Counted from the stretch's first letter, positions 49,135-57,921 are shown. The stretch is 64,000 nucleotides of DNA from Sulfitobacter faviae (GCF_029870955.1 NZ_PGFQ01000001.1:1302001-1366000); one strand, 5' to 3'. Numbers and translations are program-made. The notes: generated from the sequence alone by a model not told the origin.

Positions 49135-50568
49135 TCACTCCGCCGCGATGCGCTGCGCGCCGTTGAAATCGTCAAGGATTGCCTGCGCGCAGTCGCGCCC
49201 ATCCTTGATCGCCCAAACCACAAGGCTCGCCCCGCGCACGATGTCGCCCACGGCATAGACCCCGTCGAGCGCGGTCGCCCCGGTGACGTAATCGGCCTTG
49301 ATCGTGCCCCAGCGGTTGACCGGCAGCTCCGGCTCGTTCCAAAGCGTCGGCAGGTCTTCGGGCTCAAAGCCGAGGGCCATAATCACCATGTCGGCTTCTT
49401 CGACATAGTCGGCGCCTTCGATCACCTCGGGCGACTGGCGGCCCGTCACGTCAGGCGCGCCGAGGCGCATCTTTTGGACCATCACACCAGTCACCGGATC
49501 GCCGACGAAGCCTTTGGGCGCGCTCAGCCATTCAAAGATCACGCCTTCTTCTTCGGCGTTTTGCACCTCGCGCTGGCTGCCCGGCATATTGGCCCGGTCG
49601 CGGCGGTAGAGGCATTTGACGCTTTCCGCACCCTGACGGATCGAGGTGCGCACGCAGTCCATCGCCGTGTCGCCACCGCCGATCACGACAACCTTCTTGC
49701 CCGCGGCGTTCAGACGGCCGCTTTCGAATTCTTCGACCGTGTCGCCAAAGCTCTTGCGGTTGGAAGCGGTGAGGAAGTCGATCGCCCGCTCCACGCCGAA
49801 ACCGCCCACACCGGGGGCTTCGATCTCACGGGTTTTGTAGACGCCGGTCGCGATGATCACGGCATCATGCTTGCCCCGGATCGCGCCAAAGCTGATGTCG
49901 ACACCGACATCGCAGTTCAACTCAAAGGTCACACCACCTTCGGCAAGCTGCGCATTGCGGCGCTGAACCACGTCTTTCTCAAGCTTGAAGCCGGGGATGC
50001 CATAGGTCAGCAAGCCGCCCGCCCGGTCGTAGCGGTCATAGATGGTGACCTGCACGCCCGCGCGGCGCAGCATATCCGCTGCCGCCAGACCGCCCGGGCC
50101 TGCGCCGATGATGCCGACACTTTCGGGCCGTTCTTCGGGCGGAGCGGCGGGTTTCACCCAGCCCTGCTCCCAAGCGGTGTCGGTGATGTATTTCTCGATC
50201 GAGCCGATGGTGACGGTGCCATGGCCCGACTGTTCGATCACGCAGTTGCCTTCGCAGAGGCGGTCCTGCGGGCAGATACGGCCACAGATCTCGGGGAAGG
50301 TGTTGGTGGCCTGACTGATCTCATAGGCTTCTTGCAAACGCCCCTCGGCGGTCAGGCGCAGCCAGTCAGGGATGTTGTTGTGCAGCGGGCAGTGGGTCTG
50401 GCAATAGGGCACGCCGCATTGGCTGCACCGGCTCGACTGCTCTGCCGCTTTGGCATCCGCATATTCGGCGTAAATTTCATCGAAATCCGTCCGGCGCAAA
50501 TCGGGCGGGCGCTTTTCGGGCATATCCCGCGCAACGTCTGTAAATTTTAGCATGACCTGCTTCGCCAT
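49135..50568 (-). CDS. gltD: Glutamate synthase (NADPH) small subunit
   Basis: A 477-residue flavoprotein that moves electrons from NADPH to GltB. The N-terminal cysteines CSQCGVPYCQTHCPLHN and CGRICPQDRLC bind Fe-S clusters; FAD motif GIIGAGPGGLAAADMLRRAG and NADPH motif VVVIGGGDTAMDC follow. The ATG at 50568 follows AAGGAA; an earlier in-frame start at 50640 is unlikely. It lies 164 bp upstream of gltB in transcription. Confidence 0.96.
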   Translation of the reverse strand: MAKQVMLKFTDVARDMPEKRPPDLRRTDFDEIYAEYADAKAAEQSSRCSQCGVPYCQTHCPLHNNIPDWLRLTAEGRLQEAYEISQATNTFPEICGRICPQDRLCEGNCVIEQSGHGTVTIGSIEKYITDTAWEQGWVKPAAPPEERPESVGIIGAGPGGLAAADMLRRAGVQVTIYDRYDRAGGLLTYGIPGFKLEKDVVQRRNAQLAEGGVTFELNCDVGVDISFGAIRGKHDAVIIATGVYKTREIEAPGVGGFGVERAIDFLTASNRKSFGDTVEEFESGRLNAAGKKVVVIGGGDTAMDCVRTSIRQGAESVKCLYRRDRANMPGSQREVQNAEEEGVIFEWLSAPKGFVGDPVTGVMVQKMRLGAPDVTGRQSPEVIEGADYVEEADMVIMALGFEPEDLPTLWNEPELPVNRWGTIKADYVTGATALDGVYAVGDIVRGASLVVWAIKDGRDCAQAILDDFNGAQRIAAE

Positions 50569-50706
50569 ATACCCGTTCCTTCGACAAATTCCGTCAGAAG
50601 GCTCGTATACGAGAGCGTCAAAGTAAATAAAAGACAGCAATACTGACCCATTTACCTCTTTCCGAGCAAATGGGAGGCTCGGCCATCATTTTTATGCATC
50701 ATTTAA

Positions 50707-50721
50707 GGTCCGATGCGGACC
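50707..50721 (-). terminator. Possible terminator hairpin after uppP
   Basis: GGTCCG/CGGACC with a 3-nt loop, 6 nt after the uppP stop on the minus strand, followed by TTAAAT. Weak. Confidence 0.35.
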
Positions 50722-50727
50722 TACCTC

Positions 50728-51534
50728 CTAAAACCCAGCCCAAAGTGCGAGGATAACCACCCCACCGACAAGGATTCGCCACCATCCGAAAAGCGCATAG
50801 CCATAGCGGCTGATGTAATCGAGCACCCAACGCACCACGAAAACGGCAGAGATAAAGGCCATGGCGAAGCCCACGGCAATCTCCCCCATGGCCGAGGCAT
50901 CCAGCACATCGCGGTTCTTGTAGATGTCATAGGCGAAAGCGCCCGCCATCGTCGGCATCGACAGAAAGAAGGAGAATTCCGCCGCCGCCCGTTTACTGGC
51001 GCCCAGCAACAGGGCGCCAACAATCGTTGCCCCCGAACGTGAGGTGCCCGGCACCATGGCGAGACATTGGATCACGCCGATCTTGAAGGCCATCGAGAGC
51101 GGGAATTTGGTCGCATCGGAATGGGACGGCGCAGGAGCAATGCGGTCGACGACCAGCAGGACCACCCCGCCCAGTACCAACATGACGGCAATCAGCAGGG
51201 GCGTCTCGAAAAGGACCGTTTTGATGAAGTCATGCGCCAAAACGCCGATCACGACCGCTGGCAGAAAGGCCAGAAGCACCGACCAGATGAACCGCCGCGC
51301 CTGCGGATCATGCGGCGCGGCCGAAAAGACCGCCCAAAGCCGTGCAGAATAAACCGTCAGGATCGCCAGCACCGCGCCCAATTGGATCACGACCTCAAAG
51401 GTCCGTCCGGCGCTTTCGAAACCCAGAAAATGACCGGCCAACAAAAGATGCCCGGTCGAAGATACGGGGATGAACTCTGTCAGCCCCTCCAGCAAACCCA
51501 GAAAGGCGGCGATCAGAGTGGTCGATTGTTCCAT
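50728..51534 (-). CDS. uppP: Undecaprenyl-diphosphate phosphatase (UppP/BacA)
   Basis: A 268-residue membrane enzyme recycling undecaprenyl diphosphate for peptidoglycan and polysaccharide synthesis. Both active-site regions are present: [15 protein letters not shown] near residue 15 and [12 protein letters not shown] near residue 160, among about eight helices. The ATG overlaps the NDUFA9-like stop (TAATG), giving translational coupling. Confidence 0.95.
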   Translation of the reverse strand: MEQSTTLIAAFLGLLEGLTEFIPVSSTGHLLLAGHFLGFESAGRTFEVVIQLGAVLAILTVYSARLWAVFSAAPHDPQARRFIWSVLLAFLPAVVIGVLAHDFIKTVLFETPLLIAVMLVLGGVVLLVVDRIAPAPSHSDATKFPLSMAFKIGVIQCLAMVPGTSRSGATIVGALLLGASKRAAAEFSFFLSMPTMAGAFAYDIYKNRDVLDASAMGEIAVGFAMAFISAVFVVRWVLDYISRYGYALFGWWRILVGGVVILALWAGF

Positions 51535-52519
51535 TATCCCTGCCGCAGGTTACGTGCCGATGCTTTGATGGCGTCATACTGCCCCGAGGGCCGGAACCGC
51601 CAGAGATAGTCAGGCAGCACCGCATCCATCGCGGTGGGGTGATGCCAAGCTCGGCAAAGCCGCGCGCACCGTCCGCCACGACATTGTCCTTGCGCAGGTT
51701 CTTGACCTGATCGCGGGTCAGCATCTTGTTGGTGAACAGCCCGAAGGTGGCCGTCTGCACCATATCGAACCCGAAGGCGACGATTTTGGCGAGGAACCAC
51801 GGCATGTTGAGCACCAAACGACGGCGGTGAATCACCTTAAGCATGCGCTGCATCAACCCGCGGAAGGTATCCACATCGGGACCGCCGAGTTCATAGACGC
51901 CCGAAGAGACCTGCCCCTCCAGTGCTTTTTCCGCCGCCTTGGCCACGTCATCGACGAACACCGGCTGGAACCGGGTCGAGGCCCCGGCGACCGGCAGGAT
52001 CGGGCCGGTGCGGGTCATGCCTGCAAAACGGTTAAAGAATTCGTCCTCTGGCCCGAACATGATCGAGGGGCGCAGGATCACGGCATGGGGCATATGTTTG
52101 AGAATGGCCGCCTCGCCCTCGCCTTTGGTGCGGGCATAGTCGCTTTCGGCCTCCATATCCGCGCCGATGGCAGAGACATGGACGAAATGACCGATCCCTT
52201 CGGCGGCGGCCATGCGGGCGATACGCTCGGCCCCTTCAGATTGCACGGCGTCAAAGCTGTTCTTGCCGGTCTCGACCAGAATGCCAACGCAGTTCACCAC
52301 CGCATCCGCGCCGCGCAGCGCGTCGGCCACAGAGCCATCGTTGCGGATGTTGCACAAAACAGGTTCGACCTGGCCGACCACACCATAGGTCCGCACAAAG
52401 AGCGCCTCGTTGGGATGGCGCACCGCCACCCGCACCCGCCAACCAGCTCTGGCCATGCGATACGCGATATAGCGTCCGACAAACCCCGAACCGCCATAAA
52501 TCGTGACCAGCTTAGACAT
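51534..52519 (-). CDS. Complex I NDUFA9-subunit-family NAD(P)-binding protein, frameshifted in this assembly
   Basis: An atypical [24 protein letters not shown] binds the dinucleotide and [19 protein letters not shown] and [20 protein letters not shown] are typical of the alphaproteobacterial NDUFA9-like family. One C is missing in the coding-strand CCCC (plus strand GGGG, 51636-51639); repaired length is 328 residues ending [15 protein letters not shown] at 52519 follows AGGAG. It probably supports respiratory complex I assembly or quinone metabolism; coupled to uppP. Confidence 0.85.
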
Positions 52520-52642
52520 TCTGCCGCTCCTGTAGATAAATTCTCTGACAGGATGTACCCGCGCACCGCCCCTGTCACAAGGCCAAACCCCCGGTTGCAG
52601 CGCCTCGCGAGCAGGATTTTCCGATTTTCGCATAAATTGCGA

Positions 52643-52671
52643 TTGACAGTCACCCGGCTGAGCCTTAGAGC
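52643..52671 (+). promoter_or_regulatory. Sigma-70-type promoter of tRNA-Leu
   Basis: TTGACA (52643-52648), 17-bp spacer, TAGAGC (52666-52671), placing the start about 10 nt before the tRNA. Confidence 0.75.
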
Positions 52672-52687
52672 ACCCCACACGATACGT

Positions 52688-52773
52688 GCCCAGGTGGCGG
52701 AATGGTAGACGCGCTAGCTTCAGGTGCTAGTACTGGCAACGGTGTGGAGGTTCGAGTCCTCTCCTGGGCACCA
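52688..52773 (+). tRNA. tRNA-Leu (anticodon CAG)
   Basis: An 86-nt class II tRNA: acceptor GCCCAGG/CCTGGGC, D-arm with GGTAGACGC, anticodon stem CTAGC/GCTAG around TTCAGGT (CAG), variable arm TACTGGCAACGGTGTG, T-arm GGTTCGAGTCC and encoded CCA. The 3' end marks a sharp change to phage-like DNA and is a plausible attachment site. Confidence 0.96.
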
Positions 52774-53037
52774 TAATTCCGCGATAAGCAATTGAAATAA
52801 TGGCGCTTTTCTGAAGCGGCAGTTTTTCAATCCACCCCTCAGTCCACCCCGCTTACGTTTGCCCTTCATAGCCCCTTGCAAAGCGCTGACCCGATACGGA
52901 ACGGTGACCAAAGCCACTAACCCATTGGAAAGAATCAATTCTAAGAAATTGTTTTTCCTCTATGAAATGCTACCATTGATTTTTGAAGGCTAAGTCGCCC
53001 GCACTCGGAACTAAACCCTCGACGAAAGGAAATCGCG

Positions 53038-53226
53038 ATGATCGACAATCTTGGGCTGGCCATGGCGACCGTACGGGAGGCCACCAAACCGAAACGGTCT
53101 GGACACTACAAGAACAGCCATGAAATCCGGTCGCTTAGCGAACCAGTACCTGACTACGAGAAGATGAAGAAGCTGATCGAGGGAAGCGACACGGCAGAAA
53201 AGATTTCGGAACAAGCGGCTGCATGA
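53038..53226 (+). CDS. Small hypothetical protein paired with a ClpP/SDH-fold protease
   Basis: A 62-residue, charged product (SGHYKNSHEIRSLSEPVPDY, then a helical KMKKLIEGSDTAEKISEQAAA tail). ATG follows AAGGAAAT. The stop overlaps the next ATG (ATGA), so both are made together. I do not recognise it. Its size and coupling suggest a partner, inhibitor or substrate adaptor of the protease. Confidence 0.65.
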   Translation: MIDNLGLAMATVREATKPKRSGHYKNSHEIRSLSEPVPDYEKMKKLIEGSDTAEKISEQAAA

Positions 53227-54044
53227 AGAATCCGGAATTGTTCCCGCGCGGGATCAGCCTACCCACCCAGTCCCCTATGTTTTGGGTACAGCAGAAGGAC
53301 CGCTACCTTCGTCAGCTGCTCATAGGTGATATTGAAGAGATCACCGAGCGTCGCCTTATTGTCTACTTCGCCAATCGATATGTTGAGAACGCAGACATCA
53401 ATATTGGCGATATCTCCTACATGCAGGAAATTCTCTCTGACATTGGAGAGATTTCGGTGGATCTACTCCTGAACACGAGTGGCGGCCAGACCGACGCTAC
53501 AGAAGCCCTAGTTTCGTTGCTTCAATCCACGACACAAGACCTTAGGGTTGTTGTGCCTCATTCAGCGAAAAGCAATGGCACGATGATATGCTTGGCTGCA
53601 AAAGAAATTGTAATGGGACCCCCTTCTGAGCTTGGACCAATCGATCCATCGCTGAACGGCACCCCGACTTCCATACTTGCTGATCCACAGGTTGCCGCCC
53701 AGAATTTTGCGCTTCACAAGCTAGCTATCTACGCTATCGACCAGTCCAAGAAGCTTGCCACCTACTTGCTTTCAACTGGGATGATGAAAGACGCAGAACC
53801 AGGCAAAATAGAAGATACAGTCCGAAAGCTCGCTTCCCGAGATGAGTTCTTCTCTCATGGCTCCGTGATCGACCACACTGAAGCCAAAAAACTCGGGCTA
53901 ACGGTCAACTTTCTGCCGCACGAAAGTGAACTTTGGCAGAGGTTTTGGCTTCTGTATACGATGTATGCGCACGACATACAGCAGTCAGGAGCGGTAAAAA
54001 TGTTTGAAGGGAATTCCCGCAGCCTCGCGGTCCTACCCTCTTAG
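53223..54044 (+). CDS. SDH/ClpP-fold serine protease-like protein
   Basis: A 273-residue protein of the serine dehydrogenase proteinase / ClpP-SppA fold. The oxyanion segment LLLNTSGGQTDATEALV (residues 81-97) is followed by HSAKSNGTMICLAAKEIVMG with probable nucleophile Ser117 and SELGPIDP. SHGSVIDHTEAKKLGL near residue 220 may supply the Asp/His. No signal peptide, so cytosolic. Island genes of this type are of unknown role; a defence or stress function is a guess. Confidence 0.78.
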   Translation: MKNPELFPRGISLPTQSPMFWVQQKDRYLRQLLIGDIEEITERRLIVYFANRYVENADINIGDISYMQEILSDIGEISVDLLLNTSGGQTDATEALVSLLQSTTQDLRVVVPHSAKSNGTMICLAAKEIVMGPPSELGPIDPSLNGTPTSILADPQVAAQNFALHKLAIYAIDQSKKLATYLLSTGMMKDAEPGKIEDTVRKLASRDEFFSHGSVIDHTEAKKLGLTVNFLPHESELWQRFWLLYTMYAHDIQQSGAVKMFEGNSRSLAVLPS

Positions 54045-54233
54045 CAACTCTATTAAGCCGCCCCCCTTCACTGCGTTAAAACAATCAATACCCCCAGCGA
54101 CCACAACGCCGCCGCCCCTCTTGAGACAGCTTGGTGAGCCTAACCTAAGCGAGACCGCTACTCTATAATCACCAGCGGATCATCAGCCTCGACCGGACTA
54201 ATTAGCATTTGCAGAAGCACTTCACGCCCTAGC

Positions 54234-54683
54234 TTAGGGATCTTTTGGCTTGCCACCTAACAGGGTCACCATGCCAGAAACAAAGTGCCCTATCCAGCTA
54301 GTTTCCGACCACTCACCGGTCAACAAAACCCGCAGGAGCAACGCAATCGCCATGATGCCGAAAATAAGAAGCAATGTGGCAATGACGCCAAGCTCTATCA
54401 ATACAAATGACAGGCTAACTAAAGCCACGGTCGCAAGTATCAGTGCGGAGATTACGCCAAAGCGATAACTTCCATGCTCACGCTTATCGAAACGGTCTTT
54501 TTGTTCAACTACGATTCTAGCTAACTCTGGATCGGTTTGTGCGAGTCTGTTCAGTGAATCGATTTCATTGGAGTGGAGATGTAAGGAATCAATATTGAGG
54601 ATGCGGGTATCGCGACCCGCATCATGATTGTTTTCCGAATTGCTTTGCTCAACCGGCTCGCTTGACATGCCAGCTTGAGCCAC
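54234..54683 (-). CDS. Small membrane protein, DUF2335-like
   Basis: Up to 149 residues: a hydrophilic N-terminus, a segment LNRLAQTDPELARIVVEQKD typical in style of DUF2335 proteins, two adjacent hydrophobic helices (about residues 76-98 and 100-117) and a short tail. A GTG start gives the full length; an ATG at 54668 is an alternative. It overlaps the end of the upstream 66-residue gene. The family name is a resemblance only. Confidence 0.6.
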   Translation of the reverse strand: MAQAGMSSEPVEQSNSENNHDAGRDTRILNIDSLHLHSNEIDSLNRLAQTDPELARIVVEQKDRFDKREHGSYRFGVISALILATVALVSLSFVLIELGVIATLLLIFGIMAIALLLRVLLTGEWSETSWIGHFVSGMVTLLGGKPKDP

Positions 54684-54849
54684 CCTTGCGCTCGACTACA
54701 ATCTTCTGATTTTTTGACTTCGGAGCATCAGCAACGGGTTTAGTTCGGCTCACAGCGCCAGTTGCCACATCGCGCAGAGGTTTAAGGGTTAGGACTTCTG
54801 TCACCCCACGCGAAAACGCGGATCGACTCAAAGAGACCATCTCAGACAT
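54649..54849 (-). CDS. Small basic hypothetical protein
   Basis: A 66-residue product with many Lys/Arg and a lysine-rich C-terminus (KSKNQKIVVERKGGSSWHVK). ATG preceded by AAGGAGAGG at good spacing, the best evidence that it is real. It overlaps the membrane protein gene and is probably cotranscribed with it. Function unknown. Confidence 0.6.
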   Translation of the reverse strand: MSEMVSLSRSAFSRGVTEVLTLKPLRDVATGAVSRTKPVADAPKSKNQKIVVERKGGSSWHVKRAG

Positions 54850-55000
54850 TTCGTTTCCTCTCCTTCAGATGCATTCTGGGCATCTACATTCTTGAACCTA
54901 ATATAGTAAATAACGTGTAAACTTGCCAATCGTTCACAGAAATTTCATCACTAACCGTTGTAGCGAGGTCGGTAGGTACCTTGTTTCTCTCCTCATATGA

Positions 55001-55534
55001 TCATGGTCGCTCGTCCATGTCCATCCTTTCAAGACTAAGCGCAGATGAGGAGGCAACGACCAGCGGAGGATCAGCCGGAAACGACCGCAGATCAAACCAC
55101 TTGAAGCGCGTCCCGTCTACGTTGCGCTGGTCACCCATGACAATCTGCGGTGCATTCACCCGGTTGCGGATGAGCGCGGCGCGGAATGCCCGAAGGTCGA
55201 TAAGCCACCATGCCTCTAAGCCTGTCTGGTCTGCATTAGAATGCCCATAGAACATCCAATCCCCATTGCCGTTCACAATTTTGGAAAGCTCAGTCTGAGC
55301 ACCTGATGCCACCGCTGAGCGTATGGTGAACTGATAGGGGTAACGTTGTGCATAGCCGGGACGCCTTACCCTTGCCGCAACGCGCATGTCGCGAGCATCC
55401 AGCATCATGAGGTCGGTGGCTTGGATTTGGTCAAATGGATCAGCAGCGGTTTCCAAAAGGTAGCCGCCGATAAGTTGCTTAATCTCAGGCAAGAACCTGT
55501 CGGACCAGTTTCGGTTGTTGGTGTAGCAGTTCAT
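55001..55534 (-). CDS. Phage/plasmid-type conserved hypothetical protein
   Basis: A 177-residue soluble protein. The pattern FLPEIKQLIGGYLLE, then ATDLMMLDARDMRVAARVRR and YQFTIRS, followed by GDWMFYGHSN and a final DLRSFP, reminds me of small phage proteins with a nuclease-like alpha/beta core, but no catalytic set can be named. ATG has GGAG upstream. Part of the minus-strand run 57193 to 54234. Confidence 0.6.
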   Translation of the reverse strand: MNCYTNNRNWSDRFLPEIKQLIGGYLLETAADPFDQIQATDLMMLDARDMRVAARVRRPGYAQRYPYQFTIRSAVASGAQTELSKIVNGNGDWMFYGHSNADQTGLEAWWLIDLRAFRAALIRNRVNAPQIVMGDQRNVDGTRFKWFDLRSFPADPPLVVASSSALSLERMDMDERP

Positions 55535-55603
55535 TTGCTGACAGTCTCCAATGCGGCCCCACCGCGTTGCCCACGCCCCGGCAGAGGAGCGCAGGCGGGT
55601 TCG

Positions 55604-56116
55604 TTAGGCCTTGGCCCGCAGGTATTCGATCACAGCCTTCTGAGCGCGGGGATACTGCTCACACAGCAATTCACCGGCGCAGTCCTCGACACACCATTCG
55701 AGCATGGCGGCGGCATCCGCGTCTGACTTTGGCTCAAAGCAAGAAATTCGTTCAGCATACCATTCGATATTCTGATCAAGCTCTGACAGTTCCGCAGGTT
55801 CAGCTGCCTGATCGGCGGGTAGCGCCTGCATCAGCGCGTCTCTGGTGCGTTTTGCAGCCTTCCATTTATCCAGCAGCTGCATGGCACCTGTTCTTTGGCT
55901 GGCATCCTGTTCCGAGCGCCCCCCTCTCAACTCAACCAGTTCAAGGGTGCTGATCAGGTCACCAATCATGTTCCCCGCCAGCTTGACTGTATGCGCTGTT
56001 GCCTCTCCGTCTCCCGGCTGTTCTGGTGCATCTCCTTCGAGAGAGCGAACACACACGCGCAGAATGCTGCTGAGGTCATATGCATTTGAGATTGCGGCTG
56101 CGAGGTTCGTGTTCAT
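55604..56116 (-). CDS. Hypothetical acidic helical protein
   Basis: A 170-residue, mostly helical, acidic product (SSILRVCVRSLEGDAPEQ; ELDQNIEWYAERI; C-terminal EYLRAKA). Preceded by GGAGGCGAACCA and overlapping the upstream stop (ATGA). Family not recognised; phage-accessory style. Confidence 0.6.
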   Translation of the reverse strand: MNTNLAAAISNAYDLSSILRVCVRSLEGDAPEQPGDGEATAHTVKLAGNMIGDLISTLELVELRGGRSEQDASQRTGAMQLLDKWKAAKRTRDALMQALPADQAAEPAELSELDQNIEWYAERISCFEPKSDADAAAMLEWCVEDCAGELLCEQYPRAQKAVIEYLRAKA

Positions 56117-56532
56117 TGGTTCGCCTCCAGTTGCGCCTTCCGTGCGTTAGGGGTGGCATCCACCAGACTGGACAAGTCAGCGGCCAAGCGCTCGCTCTTG
56201 CTGATCACCTCTTGTGCCAAGGCATGAGCGGCGTTCGATGCAGGGGAAGACACGCTTTCGGATTCACTGACCAGAAGCTCGAGGCCCTGCAATAAGCCGT
56301 GCAAAAAGATTGCGTCGAATTCGACATCGGCCAGCAAGGGGGCTTTGGGCTTGCGATGGGTCGGACCATTCCCCAAGAGCGCCCAGTCGAGCGTCAGGTG
56401 GTGCTTGTCGCAGTAATCGATGATTTCCCGGCTTGGTGCGCCATCTGCGCTTAGGATCATCGAAGGCGCGGTATCCCCTGCACTCTCTGCGAATTGGTTG
56501 AGCCGGAAGCGGATTGTTTCTAGGTCGTTCAT
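56113..56532 (-). CDS. Hypothetical protein with possible N-terminal DNA-binding segment
   Basis: A 139-residue product. The region SREIIDYCDKHHLTLDWALLGNGP strongly resembles the C-terminal part of short phage regulators of the HTH type (…WLLxGxGP). A predicted helical tail follows. The ATG at 56532 follows AAAGGAG; the longer frame to 56619 is rejected. It overlaps the next gene by ATGA. Confidence 0.62.
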   Translation of the reverse strand: MNDLETIRFRLNQFAESAGDTAPSMILSADGAPSREIIDYCDKHHLTLDWALLGNGPTHRKPKAPLLADVEFDAIFLHGLLQGLELLVSESESVSSPASNAAHALAQEVISKSERLAADLSSLVDATPNARKAQLEANQ

Positions 56533-56587
56533 GGTAGTCTCCTTTGGTTTAAGCTGACGAGGCACCAGCCCCGCCAAGCTTGCGTGT

Positions 56588-57193
56588 TCAGGCGCGGTAT
56601 TCGTGGACAACACCATCAACCGCGATGCGTGAAATGGTCGCCAGATTCACAGAACGGGGCGCTCGGGCCTTTGCATCCCAAACGGGCAGCAAGTGAGGGT
56701 GGCGGGCTTTGCGCGTCTCTACGGCTCGTTTTCCAGCCTCTGTGGCAGCATCGCCTTTCACATGGCGCTGCAACGTCGCTGGCTGCACCTGCATGGTGCG
56801 CTCGGTGCCGTCAGCCTTTGTGAAGGTGACCGCGCAGAAGCGGCCACCGGCGGAGGCGATCAGGTCACGCTTGGCGGCATAGTCTGGGGCGGCGGCTTCA
56901 TGCTCCTGTGCCGCCCTTAGAGCGGCTCGCAGGACGCCAATGCGGGCGTAGTCGGGCTGCTCCCAATGGGTCTTGCTTTCAAGAATGACGATTTCGTTTT
57001 GAATGCGGCTCACTTCGGGCGAAGCCTTCGCCTGCTTTGCCTGCCGTGCTTCCATCGCCCGTTCATGCTTGGCATTGGCCCATGCGGCTTTCAGTGCGCG
57101 GCGCATGATCACCCGGAACCCATAGAGAGCAACGTTGGCTTTGCGGACGATTTCCCAAGCGGCGTTCATAATGGCTTTGCGGTTGTATGTCAT
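56588..57193 (-). CDS. Phage-type protein with C-terminal SH3-like domain
   Basis: A 201-residue protein. The N-terminal half is basic and helical (KAAWANAKHERAMEARQAKQ). The C-terminal part, GRFCAVTFTKADGTERTMQV through SVNLATISRIAVDG, matches in style the small beta-barrel (SH3-like) proteins of phages that carry TFxKxDGTxRTM. The ATG at 57193 follows AAAGGGACGG. It is the first gene of the minus-strand run and diverges from the XRE regulator. Confidence 0.62.
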   Translation of the reverse strand: MTYNRKAIMNAAWEIVRKANVALYGFRVIMRRALKAAWANAKHERAMEARQAKQAKASPEVSRIQNEIVILESKTHWEQPDYARIGVLRAALRAAQEHEAAAPDYAAKRDLIASAGGRFCAVTFTKADGTERTMQVQPATLQRHVKGDAATEAGKRAVETRKARHPHLLPVWDAKARAPRSVNLATISRIAVDGVVHEYRA

Positions 57194-57229
57194 TTGCCGT
57201 CCCTTTCTTGCATCAGTAGCGTCGTGTCG

Positions 57230-57261
57230 ATACACTGTATATATGAACCTACACTCTGTAG
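57230..57261. promoter_or_regulatory. Operator-like inverted repeats in the divergent control region
   Basis: ATACA-C-TGTAT (57230-57240) and CTACA-CTC-TGTAG (57249-57261) are two similar perfect inverted repeats in a 104-bp gap between the phage-type run and the XRE regulator. They probably bind that regulator and control both directions. Confidence 0.55.
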
Positions 57262-57297
57262 TCAATACGTCGTATCTACAAAAAGGACAAGGTAGCG

Positions 57298-57534
57298 ATG
57301 AATAGCAGTCAGGCACGGATGGCGCGCGCTCTAGTTAAGCTCGGTGTGCGCGAAATTGCGTCATCCGCAGGCGTAACTCCGAACACCATCTCCAGAATTG
57401 AAAACGGCTCCGATGCAAAACAGTCGACCATCAACGCTGTTCGGGCGGTCTATGAGAATATGGGCGTCAAATTCTTGGCTGCCGGTGATGTGACGACCTC
57501 GGCGTCAATCTGCATGGAGGAACAGGAAAAATGA
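57298..57534 (+). CDS. XRE-family helix-turn-helix regulator
   Basis: A 78-residue Cro/CI-type protein with the complete HTH VREIASSAGVTPNTISRIENG (residues 18-38). ATG preceded by AAGGACAAGG. It overlaps the following small membrane protein gene by ATGA. It is probably the repressor of the adjacent divergent genes through the repeats at 57230-57261. Confidence 0.82.
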   Translation: MNSSQARMARALVKLGVREIASSAGVTPNTISRIENGSDAKQSTINAVRAVYENMGVKFLAAGDVTTSASICMEEQEK

Positions 57535-57770
57535 GGGATGATCGGGTTGGCGGGATACAAGAAGTAAGAAGGCTTGAGCGGGAGCGCGAATGGATTCCCA
57601 TAATACTCGCGCTGGGGGCTGCTGCTGTTGGCTACTGGCGCAATGAAGGGTTCCAGCCGCCTACGGCTATGGACGCAATTATTGTTGCTGGCATGTTCGG
57701 CGTCCTGTGGAGTGTCCTTGACATCAGAGTCATGTTAGCGCGCCACCATTGGGCCACTCTACAGAAGTAG
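57531..57770 (+). CDS. Small two-helix membrane protein
   Basis: A 79-residue protein with a charged start and two hydrophobic helices (IPIILALGAAAVGYW and DAIIVAGMFGVLWSVLDI). Coupled to the XRE regulator by ATGA. Unknown family; regulator plus small membrane protein recalls phage lysogeny modules or toxin-antitoxin pairs, without direct evidence. Confidence 0.6.
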   Translation: MRDDRVGGIQEVRRLEREREWIPIILALGAAAVGYWRNEGFQPPTAMDAIIVAGMFGVLWSVLDIRVMLARHHWATLQK

Positions 57771-57878
57771 CTTCTGAACATAGTGGGTGGCGATGCAGCC
57801 ATAAAAAAGGCTCGTGACTAGTCTGTACGGCTTCTCCCCCGTTACTCGCAATGTTGAGTACGACAAGACCGGAGGAAT

Positions 57879-57921
57879 GTAACACAACATCGGAAGCGGA
57901 ATTTCTCCGATGTTGTGTTAC
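57879..57921. repeat. Perfect 16-bp inverted repeat with 11-nt loop
   Basis: GTAACACAACATCGGA (57879-57894) and its exact reverse complement (57906-57921), followed by TTTTC on the plus strand. It lies 109 bp after the small membrane protein gene and 113 bp after the stop of the convergent gene at 58035. It may be a bidirectional terminator, but the stem is longer and less GC-rich than the others here. Confidence 0.6.

Noticed and set aside
46412..49258. 948-codon open frame on the plus strand
   Set aside because: It lies antisense to gltB and uses the mirrored codon bias of a GC-rich gene; the sequence is histidine- and glycine-rich and has no recognisable domain.
642..52519. Programmed ribosomal frameshifting as the reason for the broken genes
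   Set aside because: Too many unrelated housekeeping genes, all with a lost G or C, and no common slippery site.
52720..52938. 72-codon minus-strand frame overlapping tRNA-Leu
   Set aside because: It runs through the tRNA gene, a well-known false ORF at this type of site.
52936..52956. Small hairpin CAATT..AATTG followed by T run as tRNA-Leu terminator
   Set aside because: Only 5 A/T-rich base pairs and more than 150 bp from the tRNA; too weak to support.
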